From Serilophus lunatus (lineage: Eukaryota > Chordata > Aves > Passeriformes > Eurylaimidae), in contig VXBA01002143.1 in assembly GCA_013399895.1 (NCBI GenBank), forward strand, positions 186,001 to 250,000: a stretch of DNA of 64,000 bases, given 5' to 3'. The translations under genes and the position numbers were made by a program. The notes under the pieces were generated by a model that did not search any database, had not been told where the DNA came from, and saw nothing but the letters and a program-made list of their open reading frames with translations. This document shows, one piece after another, positions 12,126-25,948 of the stretch; the first letter of the stretch is position 1; every line of letters starts with the position of its first letter.

Positions 12126-14600
12126 AAGCTGGGTGACAGGGGGGGAAAAAAAGCTCCAACCAATCAACAAAGAAGGAAAGAAAAAAAAATCTAGGTTGGA
12201 ATTTAACATTGGAAAACGAGTTTGATGCAAGACTTCCTCCACTCCCAACCAGCTCAGGGTATCATCGTCTTCTAGCCCTAAAGTACAAACTTGTTATGAC
12301 CCAGTTCTCTGGTGTGCTTCATGACATACTCAACCCACATTCTGAAACAATATTCCCTAGCCACTGAGGGAGCTGGCTTCACAGTATGCATTGAGTATGA
12401 AAATGTTCACTGGAGCACCTTGCTGAACTTGGCAGCAACTCGAAGAGCAAGTGTAGAGGTTAAGAGTTTCAGGAAAAAACTCTTCTTCAAAAATACATAG
12501 TTAGCTGCCCTTAGAGCTTTCAACAAGCTGACCTCCTTATAGACTTCTACAATTTGAGTCTCTTCAGGCCTCTCTCTGCCCTAAAATTAATGCAGTTCAT
12601 AAAATGAGACTCATGGCAGGGGTGGCACACTTATCAGTGGACCAAATAGGCAGATGCTGCTGGTGAATGGGTGCATGATACACATAAAAGGCAGTCATAG
12701 AAAATGACTCAGGAATTCACTTCAAGAACACAGCAGGCATGCACAAGTAAAATGAGTCACTGCTCATTCATCAAGACAATCGGGGACAAAATCAGAGGAG
12801 GATGAGTTTTGTAAGCTTTAAAATGGGCTTTTAAATGCCTGCTTCTCTTTTATCTGTAGAGCACCATGTTTCTCTAAAATGAGAAAATGAAAATGGAAGT
12901 TTTCCTTGTTAGCATTTTTTATTTAGGCTGAACTCATTATAGTGGCTTTTAGCTAAAGCTACCATCTCTCTTGCATGTGAAAACACAGCTCTTTGTTTAA
13001 TATATTCCTCCTAAAGAACTCTTCCTATTTGAAATGCATTTTTTTCTCCACAAAGGCTTTTTTCCTATCTGTTTTCCTCAGAATTTCCTCCTGTTAGGAT
13101 ACTAGGCTTTTAGAGACACACCACTGCATACCAAAACACTAGAAGCAACACTGTTTCATATCCTAAAGGCTATCATTTGGTTAGCCCAAAACCAGTTTCC
13201 AGACCTCTGAACACATCCTGTCTGAACCAGTCTCATGTGTATGGTCACCAGCTCCTTCTGAGCATGACTGGTTTTCTCCTGCTAGCTCCTAAATGTTTTG
13301 GAGCCATTTTCACTTAGAAATTAGGAAGTCCTTGAAAACCATGGGGCTGACAATGACTTTACCCAACTGTGGACCAAAGGTAACTGGAGAAAAATGGCTA
13401 AGAGCATGGCCTAAACATGCTCGAAAGATATGAATTGTTTTCTGATAAAGCTCTGATCTCTGAGTCAGACTTTTGCCCCAAACCTCTGTTCCTGCCATCG
13501 CAGCAGGGCTTCCTGGCACAAACATAGACATAAGAAAAACAAAAGCCAGGACAAGTGGGTCATTCTGCATCATCTGTTTTCCACTCTCACTTGCAGCTAA
13601 GACTTCTCTACAGGGGACATCTCCACCCTGATCCCTGCAGGCTGAAGGAGTTGCTAACACCCATCTGGACATGGAGTGGAGGAGACTGCTGTAAGAATGG
13701 ACATGTGCTACCATCACAGAAAAGATGAAATGGCTTCTACTGGGCTTGGGAGAAAACTCTTGGTATTTTTTTCATATTTCTAGCAGTTTGGGGTAAGAAG
13801 CAATGCTGTAAATGTTAACCAGAGGCTGAGTTTGGGTTCCAGCTAAGCTCAAGCCAGAGTGTCAAAGAGTGAAAAAGCCCCAGACAGGTTTTGCAGCCAG
13901 GCACTGACACCATGGGCTGCCTGGTCTCACAGTAACCCCAAGGCACAGGACACAACACTCCGTGATATGCCATAAGCAGCTTATTTTAGGTGGCTGTATG
14001 TCAGGAACTCTTGGCCAAAATAAACCCCTAGGCTTACTTCAACGCATCTTTTTAAAGAAAAGAATTTATATAAATACTCTTTTGTGAAAGAAAAATATTC
14101 TTGTGAGTGTGCAATATTTCACCACTGTTTTTTAAAGAAAAAGTTGCCTTCATTCAGAAGCATAGGAAGCAAAACATTAGCTTGAACAGCAGTCATATCT
14201 ACTTTTTGTTCTTGCCACCTGCAACAGGAATCCCCAGGTGATATCTGAGAGTCAGCCTACAACCAGCATCTACCCAAAGAAAAATTAAAAGGGAAATTAT
14301 ATAATAAAAGTAAGATTTTAGTGCTTTAAAATATATTCAGTAATAAGGGTCTTCTATACATCAAAACTAGCTCTATATATGTTTACATCATTTATAGAGC
14401 AATTATACCTTGTTTCCTCAATGCTTGAGTTCTCTGCTTACTCGATACTGTGAGAATGGAGAACTGGTTAAAATCTAGGTAATCTGCCAGAAATCTGGCA
14501 TGTCTGGATTCTCAAGAATCCATTGCTACGGAAATAGAAAGGAAATTAAACCACTGGAAAAATTAAAAAAGTATGTTAGGTTGCTATGGAGCACGATTAA

Positions 14601-14678
14601 ATTTGAAGGTAAAGTTTAACTTGCCACCTAATTCATATCATTTGAAGGTAAAATTTGACTTGCCACTTAATTCACATC
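14601..14678. repeat. Two-copy 39-bp tandem duplication
   Basis: Copies at 14601-14639 and 14640-14678 abut exactly and differ at only a few positions. Each begins 'atttgaaggtaaa' and contains 'cttgccac' and 'taattca'. It is a local duplication with no open-frame significance. Confidence 0.9.
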
Positions 14679-17600
14679 ATTATGCAGCGAATATGACAGG
14701 AGATTGGAGTGTCCCATGCTGCTGCTCAGTGCTCAGCAGCTTCCTGGGTCCTCTCCAAGAGATGCAGAGCAGGCACAGACACCTTTCAGACAGCTGTGGC
14801 CACACAAACCTGAGATGTCTTCCTGCAGTTTCTCAGTCCCCTGAAATAATTTTTAAAAGTAGTGTCACTTCAATAAAATAAAATTCAGCCACCTAGGTCA
14901 GACTGTTTCAAAAAGTTTCAGTGCTATTTCAGAGCCAGTGCTATTACACTGCAGTCCATCTGTGATATACGACAATGCAATATATATAGCAATGGACCTC
15001 CTCCTCTGAGATCCTCCCTCTTACAAATTGTTTGCAATCTATCAAGCATCCCTGAAACAGCCTGAAAAACAGTCATCACCAAGAAACCAGGTTTAAATTG
15101 TTTTTTCTGCAGTTTTGCTCAAGTATAGACCAATACAATGCATTGTAACAGTACTTTTCCATGATGTCTGGGATCTGGACCTTTTGACCGTAGAGGACTT
15201 AAACTCTCTGACAATGATCTGGTATTATAATACTGTAAATCAGTCAAACAATCCTGAGATGAATTAGAGACCCTTTCACTACTCATCTATTCCTTATTAG
15301 CAGTAAGTAAAATCAGTAATCAGACAGTAAACACCTCCAAAACAAAAGCTGCTGTTCTGAAATTAAAAGTCATAACCTCACAAGCAGTTTTACAGTTAGA
15401 GGCAAGACAATTCTGTCAAATATCACACTCCTAGTTAATGAAATCTTATTTATGAAAGAAATTTTTTAACTAAATGCATATTTTTGCCTGGTATTCCAAT
15501 TAAAATAAAAATTCAAGTTCTGGTCAACTGAAACTCTTAACCACAGTTGCAATTTTATCCATGCAACAATCTTCTATTTCTAACCAGACAACAAAAATCT
15601 GCCTGAGAATTTTGAAGACCATAGTTCACACCCTAACTGCTGAGGAGAGCCACACGTAACACACGATAATAGAAGAGCACATATGCCACCATGATTTTAT
15701 ATTTGAATTAAATATTGCAAGAAGTCACAAGTTATACATGTAGAGCATCATAAACGTGGGCATAACACAACCCTCCTGCAAGTTGTGCTGGCACGCTGCT
15801 GTAGTTTAAAGTCAGGCTTGCCTGCAAGATGATGGGACATCTCTATGTCTAAACTGTGGCTCCCCAGCTCATCTGTGTGTTTTTTGAAACACTAGCATAA
15901 TCAAATAGAATTTGATTTCTGAAATATTTCAGTACCATCCAGCCCCACTTTCCCTTCTCACCCCATCAATAGTTAGGGCTTCCAAAATAACTACTCCTGG
16001 TCCTGCCAGCATGATGCTCTGTCACCAAAGTGTGCTTCTTCCCCTCTTCAGGGTTATTTTTTTTGTCTGGGAAATGGTAGTAAATAGGAGTCCTCCTTCT
16101 CTCAGAGAAGTGCTGCAAGGAAGGAGGCTAACCACTAATTTAAGGGATGCACATCCTTAGCTGGAGTATTACTTCACATTCAAGTTTTTCTCTGCTCCAA
16201 AACAGACACTGTTTTTTATGAGCAGCATTTCTCTGGAACAATTCCATGAATTTGCTGCCAGAGGCTGAGCCCCTTCTGCACGTGTTGCTCCCACTGATCA
16301 AACAGGGCTGGGGAAACATAGTCCAGTACAGCTGGGCAGCAGGACAGCCGTAACACAGGAGCCCATGTCATTCATGTCTGCCAGGCTGTTAGCAAATCCC
16401 TCACAGCATTTGTCAAACTCCTATTGGTGTCACAGGGAATTTGGGCAGTGGGATCAATGGCAGGCTCTCATCCCAAAAAGAACTTATTTTCTCCCAGCCT
16501 TAAGAAAAGCTTCCCAGGAGGAGAAAGTGGAAGGGAACTCATGAGGTCTAGAGACCCCTGACAATTAGTCAGGGCTACGCAACATATGAGGAGCCCCACG
16601 TGAGCAGCAAAACGGACAGACAGATGGCTGTGATGACTAACAGATGTGATGGCAAGGGCAGAAACATAGAGGTCTTTGCTTTGGTCATATTGCAAATTTG
16701 TGCCCCAGGGATACTTGTCGCTGCAGAGTTTTAGATGTGGGGGTGCAAAGGAAAGGACTGGGGAACTGCTGTTAAGCAGTGACAGAATATAAGCTTTCTT
16801 TGCTGTCTCTACTCTGTATTTGCAGAACAAATAAATACTCCTAAAATAACCTGCGTCCAGTACCTTTGTGAACTTTGTGCTGGAGCCAGTTTTAAACCAC
16901 CTGCAGAAAACTGCAGGTTTCAAAGTGCCCACAACCACCTCATGTACCCTTCAGAATGCAAGAACAGTTCAAAGCTGTGAGCACTATGCAACACTTCAAT
17001 CACTACGGTAGTAAGCAATGAAGAAGATGAATTGCTCTGTCCATCCACATTGTGACTATTTGCCCATAGAATTCAGACAAAATATTTTTCTAATACTGCC
17101 GAGTGCAAAATACTACATCTGGAAACCAGGAGCACAGATGTTGTCATTATCAGAAGAGAAGAGGCTGCCTCAAAAACAATAGATGGACTTTGAAATCACC
17201 ATGAACAATCGACTTCAGTATGCCATAACGCCATAGTAAAAATGGCAGGCAGAGTTTGTGGACACATCAAGAGTTTGAAAAGCAATCTTAGCACTGTTTT
17301 TTATCTGAGGTATGTAAGAGCCCTGGGCTAGCAACTGGCCCTGGATCATGAGACACAGAAACCACAGAGTTCCAGAAGAAAACGTTTCCAGTTTCTGAAT
17401 CCAATATATACAAAATAAAGCTTCAAGTGCCCATTTTCTGCAGTTCATTCAGGAACTGCAGAGATTAGTGGATAGCATGAGATAGTCTGGGCCTTTTCAG
17501 CCTTGTTGATATGGATACAGCAATCCATAGGCCAAAGATGAAGTTCAAAGGCAAATGCATTTCTCGCTAATGACCACAATCAAATATTAGAACAGGTTCT

Positions 17601-19950
17601 CTAAGTATACAATGAATAGCCACTGTCTTTAGGGCAAGCTTGAATAACTTTCCAGAAGGCACGCTCAGATATAGCTTTCAGAAAAACAATAGAGAGGCAG
17701 TGTTAAAAAAAGAGTTGTTGCAGATGGACAGTCAATTCTGAAGCAAGAATGGCTCCCAGAAAGGGATCTGCCTGTGGGTGTAATTCATATGCTACATATT
17801 TGACACACTCAGAAGACTTGCCTTCCGTGTGGGGACAGTGACCGAGTCAGAAGTCTCACACGTCAACCATTCCCTTACAAGGGTGACAATTTCCCCTTGG
17901 CTTAAGGTGCAATCAAGCCTTGGGAGTCTCCTGAATTGTGCAGGAGTTTCTACAGGAGTTTCTCAGTAACAAAAGATTATTGCCACAGACAAGACCAGTC
18001 AGCTTCCTGTCTTGACCAGATTTCTCCCAGAGTTAGCATTTCTCCATTCTCCAAGCAGTGGGGTGGCACTGATTGTCCCCTCATCTCCTCATCAGTGTCA
18101 AAAATTCAGCACAGCATTTTGCAGCACAGCCTAGGCAACTAGTTCCTGCTGGTTTGCTAAACCACTTAACCAAGTGTCAATGGGATAACCCTAGTTAAGT
18201 ATAGGTTTCCTTAGTGTACATGCAAATTACCAGTTTAAGCTCTAGCAGCTGCTTTGCACACAGTTTTTGTTAAGACTCATGTTTTCCAGCATGATGAGTC
18301 AACTCTTTCCTACTAGGAAAATTACTAGGGTTTGGCAGGTTAAGTACTCCCTTAGCTGGGCAGCCTTGCCTATAGGATATTGAACTCATCTTTTTCTTGA
18401 CGAGATGAAGCAGAACAGGTTGCATCACTGCTACTGCAACAAAACATAACTGCTATGTTTAACATTCAGGACGTGCTGGACAAATAAAAATGCTGGGTTT
18501 TTACTGAAAATAGAAACTTCATGTGTTTAGTGTATTAGTGAACTAAATATACTAGCAAGTAGCAAACAATATTGAAAATTAGCAGGAATGCATGATTTAC
18601 ATGGGTTCTTTTCCTCTCACAGAACCAACTACTCTGTCTCTGTAAGGGCACTTTGAATCTCTGATTTCAGAAGTATCACATATTCCCTATTCTATCATGG
18701 AAGGACGGAGGAAAGTAAGTACACCTGACAGAATAATGGCAATCATTCTGAATACCATTTGTTTAATGTCTCTCATACCCCATGGCAAGACTCAGCTCAT
18801 CTTCCACAGCATGGAGAAGGCAGAGTTCTAGCAGTTACAACAGGACACTTATATTTTCACTAACAGTACAACAGCAATAGACAAAACACATCTTTCTTTA
18901 GTTCCTCTCAATATTTACCACCATATAAGCTCTACAGAGAGCTCCCAGAGTGCTCTAGCACCACTTGCCTAAGCATAGCTAGTTTGCTGTTTCAGTATCT
19001 GACCCTGCAAAGCTAAATTTTGTATTCTAGAAACTTAATGGTGGCACTAAAATAACTCTGAAGCTTTTACAATGTGATAAACAGGAGTTAAGTGAGTTTC
19101 AGGGACAAGCAGACAGTTTATGTTGCCCAGCTGCATTATCAGTTCTGCATTTAAGTTCAAAGGGAAGCAATTAGATATTGAAAAGGAACTACACGAGCTG
19201 CATGATTATTTCCATGGGATCACCCTGCATCTGCTGTTCTCCACAGAAGTTTCCACTGCAGGTGTTAAAAGGTCTCAGAGACTGGAATTTCTCCAGCATT
19301 ACTTAACTGAGGCTAGAGTTTGCCTCAGCTCTGGAGGGGACCATAAGCAAGCACACGGTCTACGAAGGAGGAGGAGGGAGGAAGGAACACAATCCTAACT
19401 TTTATTTTGCTTTGACCTGCTCAAATCCAAGCGATCATTGGTTTGTAGTAGCATCCACTTTTAGGACAGAGTGATAGCAAAGAGTTTCAACCTATAAATA
19501 ACTTGAAGAAAAATCGCTGACTTTGTTTCTCACCTCCTTAGTTCGTGAGTTGAGGTGTACAGTAGCATACAACGTTGAGTGCATCACAGCACAGACTGTC
19601 AGGCTCTGGTTCACACCAGACACTACTTAACAGGCCTGTGTCTTGGCATGTTTTAAAGTCAACTTGCAACCAGATGATGGTCAGAGGGGAAAAAAGGGTT
19701 CTCCAGGAACCGCCACTATAATGTAAGTGAAAGATGAACCACATCTCATTTAATTGACTAATCTTCAGTAAGCTGAGGCAAATATGTACACTCATGAATA
19801 AAGAGTACCCTGAATAACAGCTAAAGCAAGCACTACTGTGTATCCCACACAATGACTCCCTCTGCAAGTGCACCTATACACATATTGACAACCCTATAAA
19901 CACTTGGTATTCATTATTTAGAGGCAAAAATTTCTTGAGGCAAGCAATGT

Positions 19951-22900
19951 TTAGCACAAGTTTATTTGCACAAGAATTTCAGCATCATTAAGGTCCAAAA
20001 CCCAATTTCCACGAGTGACAAGTGAACACCACAGTGCAGAACAGTAGACAAAGTTACTGTGACCAGTCTCACATTTGGGCTCATCACAAATCCAAATATT
20101 TCTCGTACCTTGTTTTCCCAACTGGAAAAAAAAACAAAACCAAAAGATTCATTTCTTCCAAAGAGATATGAGACAGATTTTCCAAGACTTGACTTCTTTT
20201 AACATTAAAAAAATAATACAAGACAAACTTAGGAAAAAAGCCTTCTAAATTTCAATGGAAAGTGCATTTTTAATCAGAGATAAGCCTAATCCAGACACTC
20301 CAGTGAGTGGCATTCTCTTCCAATGCAAGTGAGAAAAACCAGAGTGCTCCAACCATTCCCCTCAAGGCTTCTATAGCTATAGCCTGGCATCACACCTTAT
20401 CTCTAGTTTCATTGAAATTGAAGAACCTACATGAAATACATTTAACCATATTCAAGAAACAGTTGAGTAAGACTTAAATGCAAAGGCTAGAGGTTTTACT
20501 ATTCATTTGGCTCACCCAATGCTTAGACCAAGCTGTCAGTGACCGTGGTCAGTTTATTGCTTATTTCTGTGCTCAACCATTACAGCACCCTGACTGAGTT
20601 GAGTGAGAGGGATAGGAAACAAGTACCATCAGTACATTGAATTATTACAGCAATTTGTCCAGGTTCACTTCTAAGAGGCATTTGCCCAACTATTCATATA
20701 AGAAGAGATTACTATCAACATCAATGGTTATTCTAGCAATCGGAAACCCACAAAGCTTAGGCACAAAATGAATGCTTAACCTCAGAACCCAAGTCCAGAA
20801 AATGCCTAAGTTTCAATAAAAGTTTTCAGTACTTGGACTAGATTTAAATACTACCTACTGCTTTGTAGACCAGATGATTAAAGCTTGAGGATCTTTTGAA
20901 AAATGGTTGTTCAGAAGCAAGCATTAGCCTTCAACCTCCAGCTTAGTGACTGATTGAACTAGCTGAGTACAAACACATCAAGGATTACATCTGGAGCTGA
21001 GGGAGCATGAAGTATGCTTTACCTTACAACTTGTCAGAGCAACCATGGATCAGCACAGGGATCTTACCAAAGCAACTAAAACCCACCCTACTACTAGATC
21101 TCCTTGATAGCATCTCTATCAAATCAAAAAGTCGGTCTTACAATGAGGAAGTCACACCAATAAACTGCAAGTCAAGGGGAACTTGGTAATGAGTGTTGAC
21201 AACAGATGCTTAACCTCAGACTAGTTTTGCCCAGCAGTGCTTATAAGCTATGCAAAGAAAAAAGATATTTTATATCACACAGTTTAGTAGAAGCCTGGTC
21301 CTGATGAATGATGCACTGATACGAGACTTGCTAGCCTAGCGTTACTCCAGCTTCATTTAATGCCAGTGCCTAGAGGGAATGTATCAGGGTAATAGTCTGA
21401 AATATAGTAGTCTATTCTCTAATCTCCACATGATGCACAAGGGGGCAACAGAGGTTAGAACAGGTTTGCAGAGGCATCATTAAGTGCTGAAGGGTGACTA
21501 AATCAAGTAGGCAGCCTAGACTGTCATGACTGAAGTCATCACTTATCTAGTGCTCATTCTCAAGTTACCCCCTGCTACAGAGATCACCATAAACCTGAAC
21601 TCAAACCAGCTAACACACAGCAAACTAAGCCACTGCCACCTGCACCGTCAAGCCACTAGGACAAACTGAAAGGGGTAGACTGCTTGCAACAACACAGTGA
21701 TGAAAAGCTACCAAGTTCACCAGCTTTACCTATTTTGAAAGCAACAAGACAAAGTGTCCAATGCAACAGGTAGTGTGTAGCTTCACGGTAGATCTTAAAC
21801 TCTTGAATAGTGAAATTGTAACAGCCAGGCACAAGTATGTCTAATGTGCCAGATCAGTTGAAGAAACAGGAGGGGAACACAGCAATCCTGCAAAGCTTAA
21901 ACCCAGGCAGCCAGCTGTTCAGAGAGCAGCCACTCAATGTGAAGATTCCTTAGAGGGCTCAGCATTAAATTGCATTAGCCAAAGCACAATGGTAGGAAAC
22001 TTAACTTCTCTAGAGATAGTTCTATGTCACTAGGAATCCACTACTTTTTTCTAGCATTTCCTTTTTCAGGAGAGGCACCTGGCTTGATGTTCAGCAGCCA
22101 AGATATTCAAAGACCAGTAAAACATAAGTATTTGTTTCCAGCTTGGAAGGGCTCCTCCTGAGCCTCTCACCACTTCTCCCACATGAGCCAATACACAGAA
22201 ATGGTTTCTAAACATCAACCATGAGATCACACAAGATCAATACCTGAGTCCAAGTCGATACCTGAGTCCACGTTATCTGATAGACAAATCAAACACATTC
22301 CCCCAGGCAATGATTTACTCCTGCAACAACCATAATATAGGTTAGCTTTAAAAACATCTAGGCAGGAGATGGCAGCAATCACAAACTCTTAAATCTTCTT
22401 TCTAGTGACAGTCTATACTAGATCAAGTATTGCTTTGCATGCAGAAGTTATTCTTGCCTAGGATTGCATCCCAGCAGTAAGTTCACACTAAGTTTAACAC
22501 ACATGACAACACTGGCATCATGTTAGTTTTCAAGAAGTCAAAGTCTTGGGTGACAGATGTCTTGCCTGCAAGCTACACCAAGTCCAGGCTACAGCTAATA
22601 AAAAAGGCTGGGTTTGCTTTCAAGTTTAGCTACTTGGCTGACTAATTGGGAAGCTTTTAATGAAAGGAAATAGACGAATAATTTGGTGAATTTTGTTATT
22701 TGCTGCTGAAATTGCCTACAAAAGCCTTCAAAAAATTAAGCTAAAGCATGCCTGGCTATGTACAATCTGCTTTGTAGATTGCATTCCCCCTGCCTTCCTA
22801 AGTTAAATGAAGAAGTCTGAACACAAGAGCAGCCTTGCTGCTCTATATGGGCAGCATCTATGAAGTAGTTACAAGAAGTGAGAGAACTTGCAATATAACT

Positions 22901-24746
22901 AGAAGCTTTTGGTCCTCTGAGGAACAGTGCAGTTTTACAGCCATTTAAATACTGCACTGCTGCTGTTTTCCACCTTAAACAAAAATCCAAGATTGGTGCT
23001 GTTTTCTGCTTCACCTTTTAAGCTTAAATTTGTTTCATCAGGCACTTTGGTCTCACAAGTTTGCAGAAACAGCTAGAGGTAATAAAGATTCAGCAAGAAA
23101 GTGTTCTTGAATATTGCACCAGCACATAATAAAGAGCTCTAAGATTTGCATTTCTAGTCTACCTCCCTGGTTATGCAAAGGAAACTTAAGATCATTTGCT
23201 GTATGTATTTTACTATTGTAATGCAGTGAAAATGAGCCATAACAGTTTCTAATATCACTACATAAATAACTGGGGAACTTTTAAGCTTCTTTATAAAGCA
23301 CAGAAGTCTCAAAACAGCAAGTTCAGCACATACCCTTCAGGAAGGTCAGCCCCCTACACCTCCAAGGGAGCACATACTCTTCCAGAGGCTATTCTGAAAA
23401 CAGGCCCACACATTCAAAATATACAGCTTCTATAAGAGCTCTGTAAGAGGGTTTATATACCTCTCCCAGTGAAGGTTAAGACCAGCAGAAAGGAAACATT
23501 TTACTCTAGCTGCTCAAAATACAATCTCCTACAGTGACTAGGTGATAGGGACAACCCTTAGGTGGTGACAGAAAGGCAAGGCTTCGCAAGGCTTCAGGAC
23601 CTGCCTGAAGCTGTACAATAAGAAATTAATTTTGGGAGATACTTCTGGAATTTATACTGTGGTAAGAATACACAACATCCTGAAACTTAGTTGTTTGGGG
23701 TTGAGCTAGGTTTTTTGTTGTTTGGGGAGGGAGGAAGGTTCTTTTGGTTTTGAGTTTGGTGTTACAGGGAGTTTTGGTTTGGTTTTTTTGCCGTGGACCT
23801 GTGAGGAAGAAAATTGGGCCAAACTCAGTAAGAGCTGAGCTACTCTCCAACTGTGCCAAAAATTGTTTCGAAGGATATATTCAGAAAGGCTTTAGCTTGA
23901 TCCTGGACTCAAGAGTATTTTTCCATCATAAATATTCAAACTGTGGTTTCAATTCTATTTAAAGCTTAAATTCTTTATTTCAAGGACCTTTCACATTACC
24001 AAGTTTTACATAGTGTTTTGGTGCATGTTTAGAGATGCTACCTTCCAAATTTTCTGTACTCAAGAAAAGTTTAGCCAGCTTATGCTTTAGAGATAGACTC
24101 AGTAATCCATCTTCAACTTCCAAGAAATCAATCTTGAACTTGAGCCAGGAACACATATCCACAGGTACTGTAGGAAACAACATTTAGGCCCTCCACAAGA
24201 CAGACAGTATCCATACTCTTACCAGCTCCACACAGCCAGAAAGTAAAAGCAACCCAAGCACAACATGAGCCCACTCTTGGCACAATTAGTTCAACAGAAG
24301 TTTGGCCAGAACCTAAACTGAGGAAGAGTAATGAGGTTACATAATAGGAAGCAGGGTTTTGCTACTCCAGGTGCAGCTTCTGCTCAAGGCATTTTACAGT
24401 ATTAACTAATCCAGTTTACCAAATACTCCACACTTAAATCACTTGTTAATAGCCACTTCCAGAACTATACAAAGTTTCTTAGCTATTCCTCTTAACATTT
24501 AGCTGCTGGTTCTCTTCTCCCAGTGAAGAGGTAATAAGGCTTCTTGGCATTTGTAGAGATATACTGAAAGGTTCATAGCAGGTCACCTGGTTGCATAACC
24601 CCACTGCACACCAGGAAATGGACAGTTCAATGCAGTCATGCTTCCATAGAAAACATCCAGCTGACAGTTATTACTTGTCTATCTATATACACACTCAGCG
24701 TCTTGGCTTCCAGTAGCCTCCATTCAGGAGCGCTTGAGTGAAGCAA
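19951..24746 (-). other. TENT5C: Probable long 3' UTR of TENT5C
   Basis: Downstream of the TENT5C stop (minus strand, running left) there are about 4.8 kb with no recognisable repeat or other gene. AATAAA signals on the minus strand lie at 23974-23979, 20553-20558 and 19961-19966. Mammalian TENT5C mRNAs have 3' UTRs of several kilobases, so the most distal signal is a reasonable end, with proximal sites giving shorter forms. The boundary is inferred and there is no transcript evidence. Confidence 0.5.
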
Positions 24747-25922
24747 TCAATTGCAAGGCAACCAAGTGGGGTAGGACTGGCTATACAGCACAGGAGCACT
24801 TGCAAGATAGTAGTTGCTGAAGTTTACATCACTAACATAAGGTGCTGGCTGGTAGTAACAGGTAACATTAGTGGCATTAGGGATGACGTTTTGCTCTGCC
24901 AGCACTTTGAGTGCCAGCAGAGAAATCAAGTTGAGAGTCTGTCTCCGCTCATGTCCCATGAGACAGACCGTGCTCTCGTTCACCACCTTGCGCAGAATCA
25001 TGAGGTAGTCATACTTGCTCCTGTCTTCTTTGGAGAAGTGGTTCTGGAGGTAGGTCTCTAGTTTGCGCTGCTGATCCAGGATGTCTGGGAAGTCTATGAA
25101 GAACCGGGAGCACATGTAGCGCTCTAAGGTTTTGATCTCATCCTTATCCATGGGCTTGAAGTCTCGTACTAAGAGGTTACTATACTTCAGAAGCCCACCA
25201 CCTCGGATCTCTTCAGGATTTTTGGTAGCTATCAGTTTGTTCTGCAGGTGATCAAAAGCTGCTTCAAAGTCTCCATACATGCTCTCCCCGATCACAGTTG
25301 GATGGAAGTGCTCTGACATGGGGGTTTCCGAGTAGTCGTAATAAAAAAGCAGGGAGTCCAGGATGATTTGGAATGAATCCACACTGAACTCAAACTGTCG
25401 TCGGATACAGTCCACAAATTTAAGCTCCACATTTCTGCCATGCTTGTTGGAAAGCGATATCAAGCTCCAACGGTCAGTCTCCGTGGACACCTTGACTAGC
25501 TTCTGGATGTAGGCTTCCTTCAGTGTTACAGGACTGATTTTTAGCTTGCTAACTCCTTCCGGCAAGAAATTCAAGAGGGATCGCAGGACCACATCTCGAA
25601 CTAACTGAAACTCTGCCTCGCTTGGAAGAGAAACTTGAAAAATGAGATCCAGGTCTTTGCATCCCAGCCCGTTATCCTTGACCAGGACATGACCAGCTGC
25701 AGAGCCATTCAGACGGACATCACGGACCACAATGCCTGCTTCACTCAGCCTACTCCGAACTGTCTGAACAATGTCCTTCAGAGTTATCTTCAGTGTTGGG
25801 AAGTTCCCTCGTCCATGGATTGGGACCACCTCAGTAAGAACCTCATGCAGACGGCTGACCTGCTCCCAGTTCAGTACACTGCACGACATGCAGTCTGCAG
25901 TGTTACTTCTTTTGCCTGCCAT
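24747..25922 (-). CDS. TENT5C: TENT5C (FAM46C), non-canonical poly(A) polymerase
   Basis: The single coding exon encodes 391 residues, the same length as remembered for human TENT5C. The family has a nucleotidyltransferase fold and extends poly(A) tails, notably of mRNAs for secreted and ER-targeted proteins, stabilising them. The human gene is a tumour suppressor in multiple myeloma. Visible catalytic features are the GS motif at residues 73-74 (LNGSAAGHVL), the acidic pair D90 and D92 in KDLDLIF, and a third acidic residue, E166, in NVELKFVD. Other family blocks are HGRGNFPTL near 36-44, EEIRGGGLLKY, CLMGHERRQTLNLIS and the C-terminal YPTWLPCN. The N-terminus (MAGK...DCMSCSVLNWEQ) and the inner sequence fit paralogue C better than A, B or D. 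The ATG at 25922 aligns with the human start. The frame stays open further upstream, but the first possible earlier codon is TTG at 25943. A splice acceptor (CTACAG) precedes 25948, leaving 26 bases of 5' UTR in this exon. Confidence 0.97.
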   Translation of the reverse strand: MAGKRSNTADCMSCSVLNWEQVSRLHEVLTEVVPIHGRGNFPTLKITLKDIVQTVRSRLSEAGIVVRDVRLNGSAAGHVLVKDNGLGCKDLDLIFQVSLPSEAEFQLVRDVVLRSLLNFLPEGVSKLKISPVTLKEAYIQKLVKVSTETDRWSLISLSNKHGRNVELKFVDCIRRQFEFSVDSFQIILDSLLFYYDYSETPMSEHFHPTVIGESMYGDFEAAFDHLQNKLIATKNPEEIRGGGLLKYSNLLVRDFKPMDKDEIKTLERYMCSRFFIDFPDILDQQRKLETYLQNHFSKEDRSKYDYLMILRKVVNESTVCLMGHERRQTLNLISLLALKVLAEQNVIPNATNVTCYYQPAPYVSDVNFSNYYLASAPVLYSQSYPTWLPCN

Positions 25923-25948
25923 CTTAAGGCTTTTCTTCTCCAAAGAAA

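Larger units (their letters stand above)
11589..19950. other. Intergenic DNA with no recognisable gene apart from a CpG island
   Basis: Beyond the CpG island near 12 kb and a 39-bp tandem duplication near 14.6 kb, the region is AT-rich and shows no exon chain. A 135-codon open frame (13310-13717, minus) and a 156-codon one (16468-16938, minus) have no recognised homology and are within chance expectation. Confidence 0.55.

Noticed and set aside
11857..12248. Overlapping 100-120 codon frames on both strands at the 12-kb CpG island
   Set aside because: Several frames are open at once, which reflects GC content rather than coding. No splice chain or homology was seen.
16468..16938. 156-codon minus-strand open frame
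   Set aside because: No recognised domain, splice support or poly(A) context was found. It is within chance expectation.
24738..25061. Plus-strand open frames antisense to TENT5C
   Set aside because: These are mirror frames of a strongly conserved coding exon, with no independent support.
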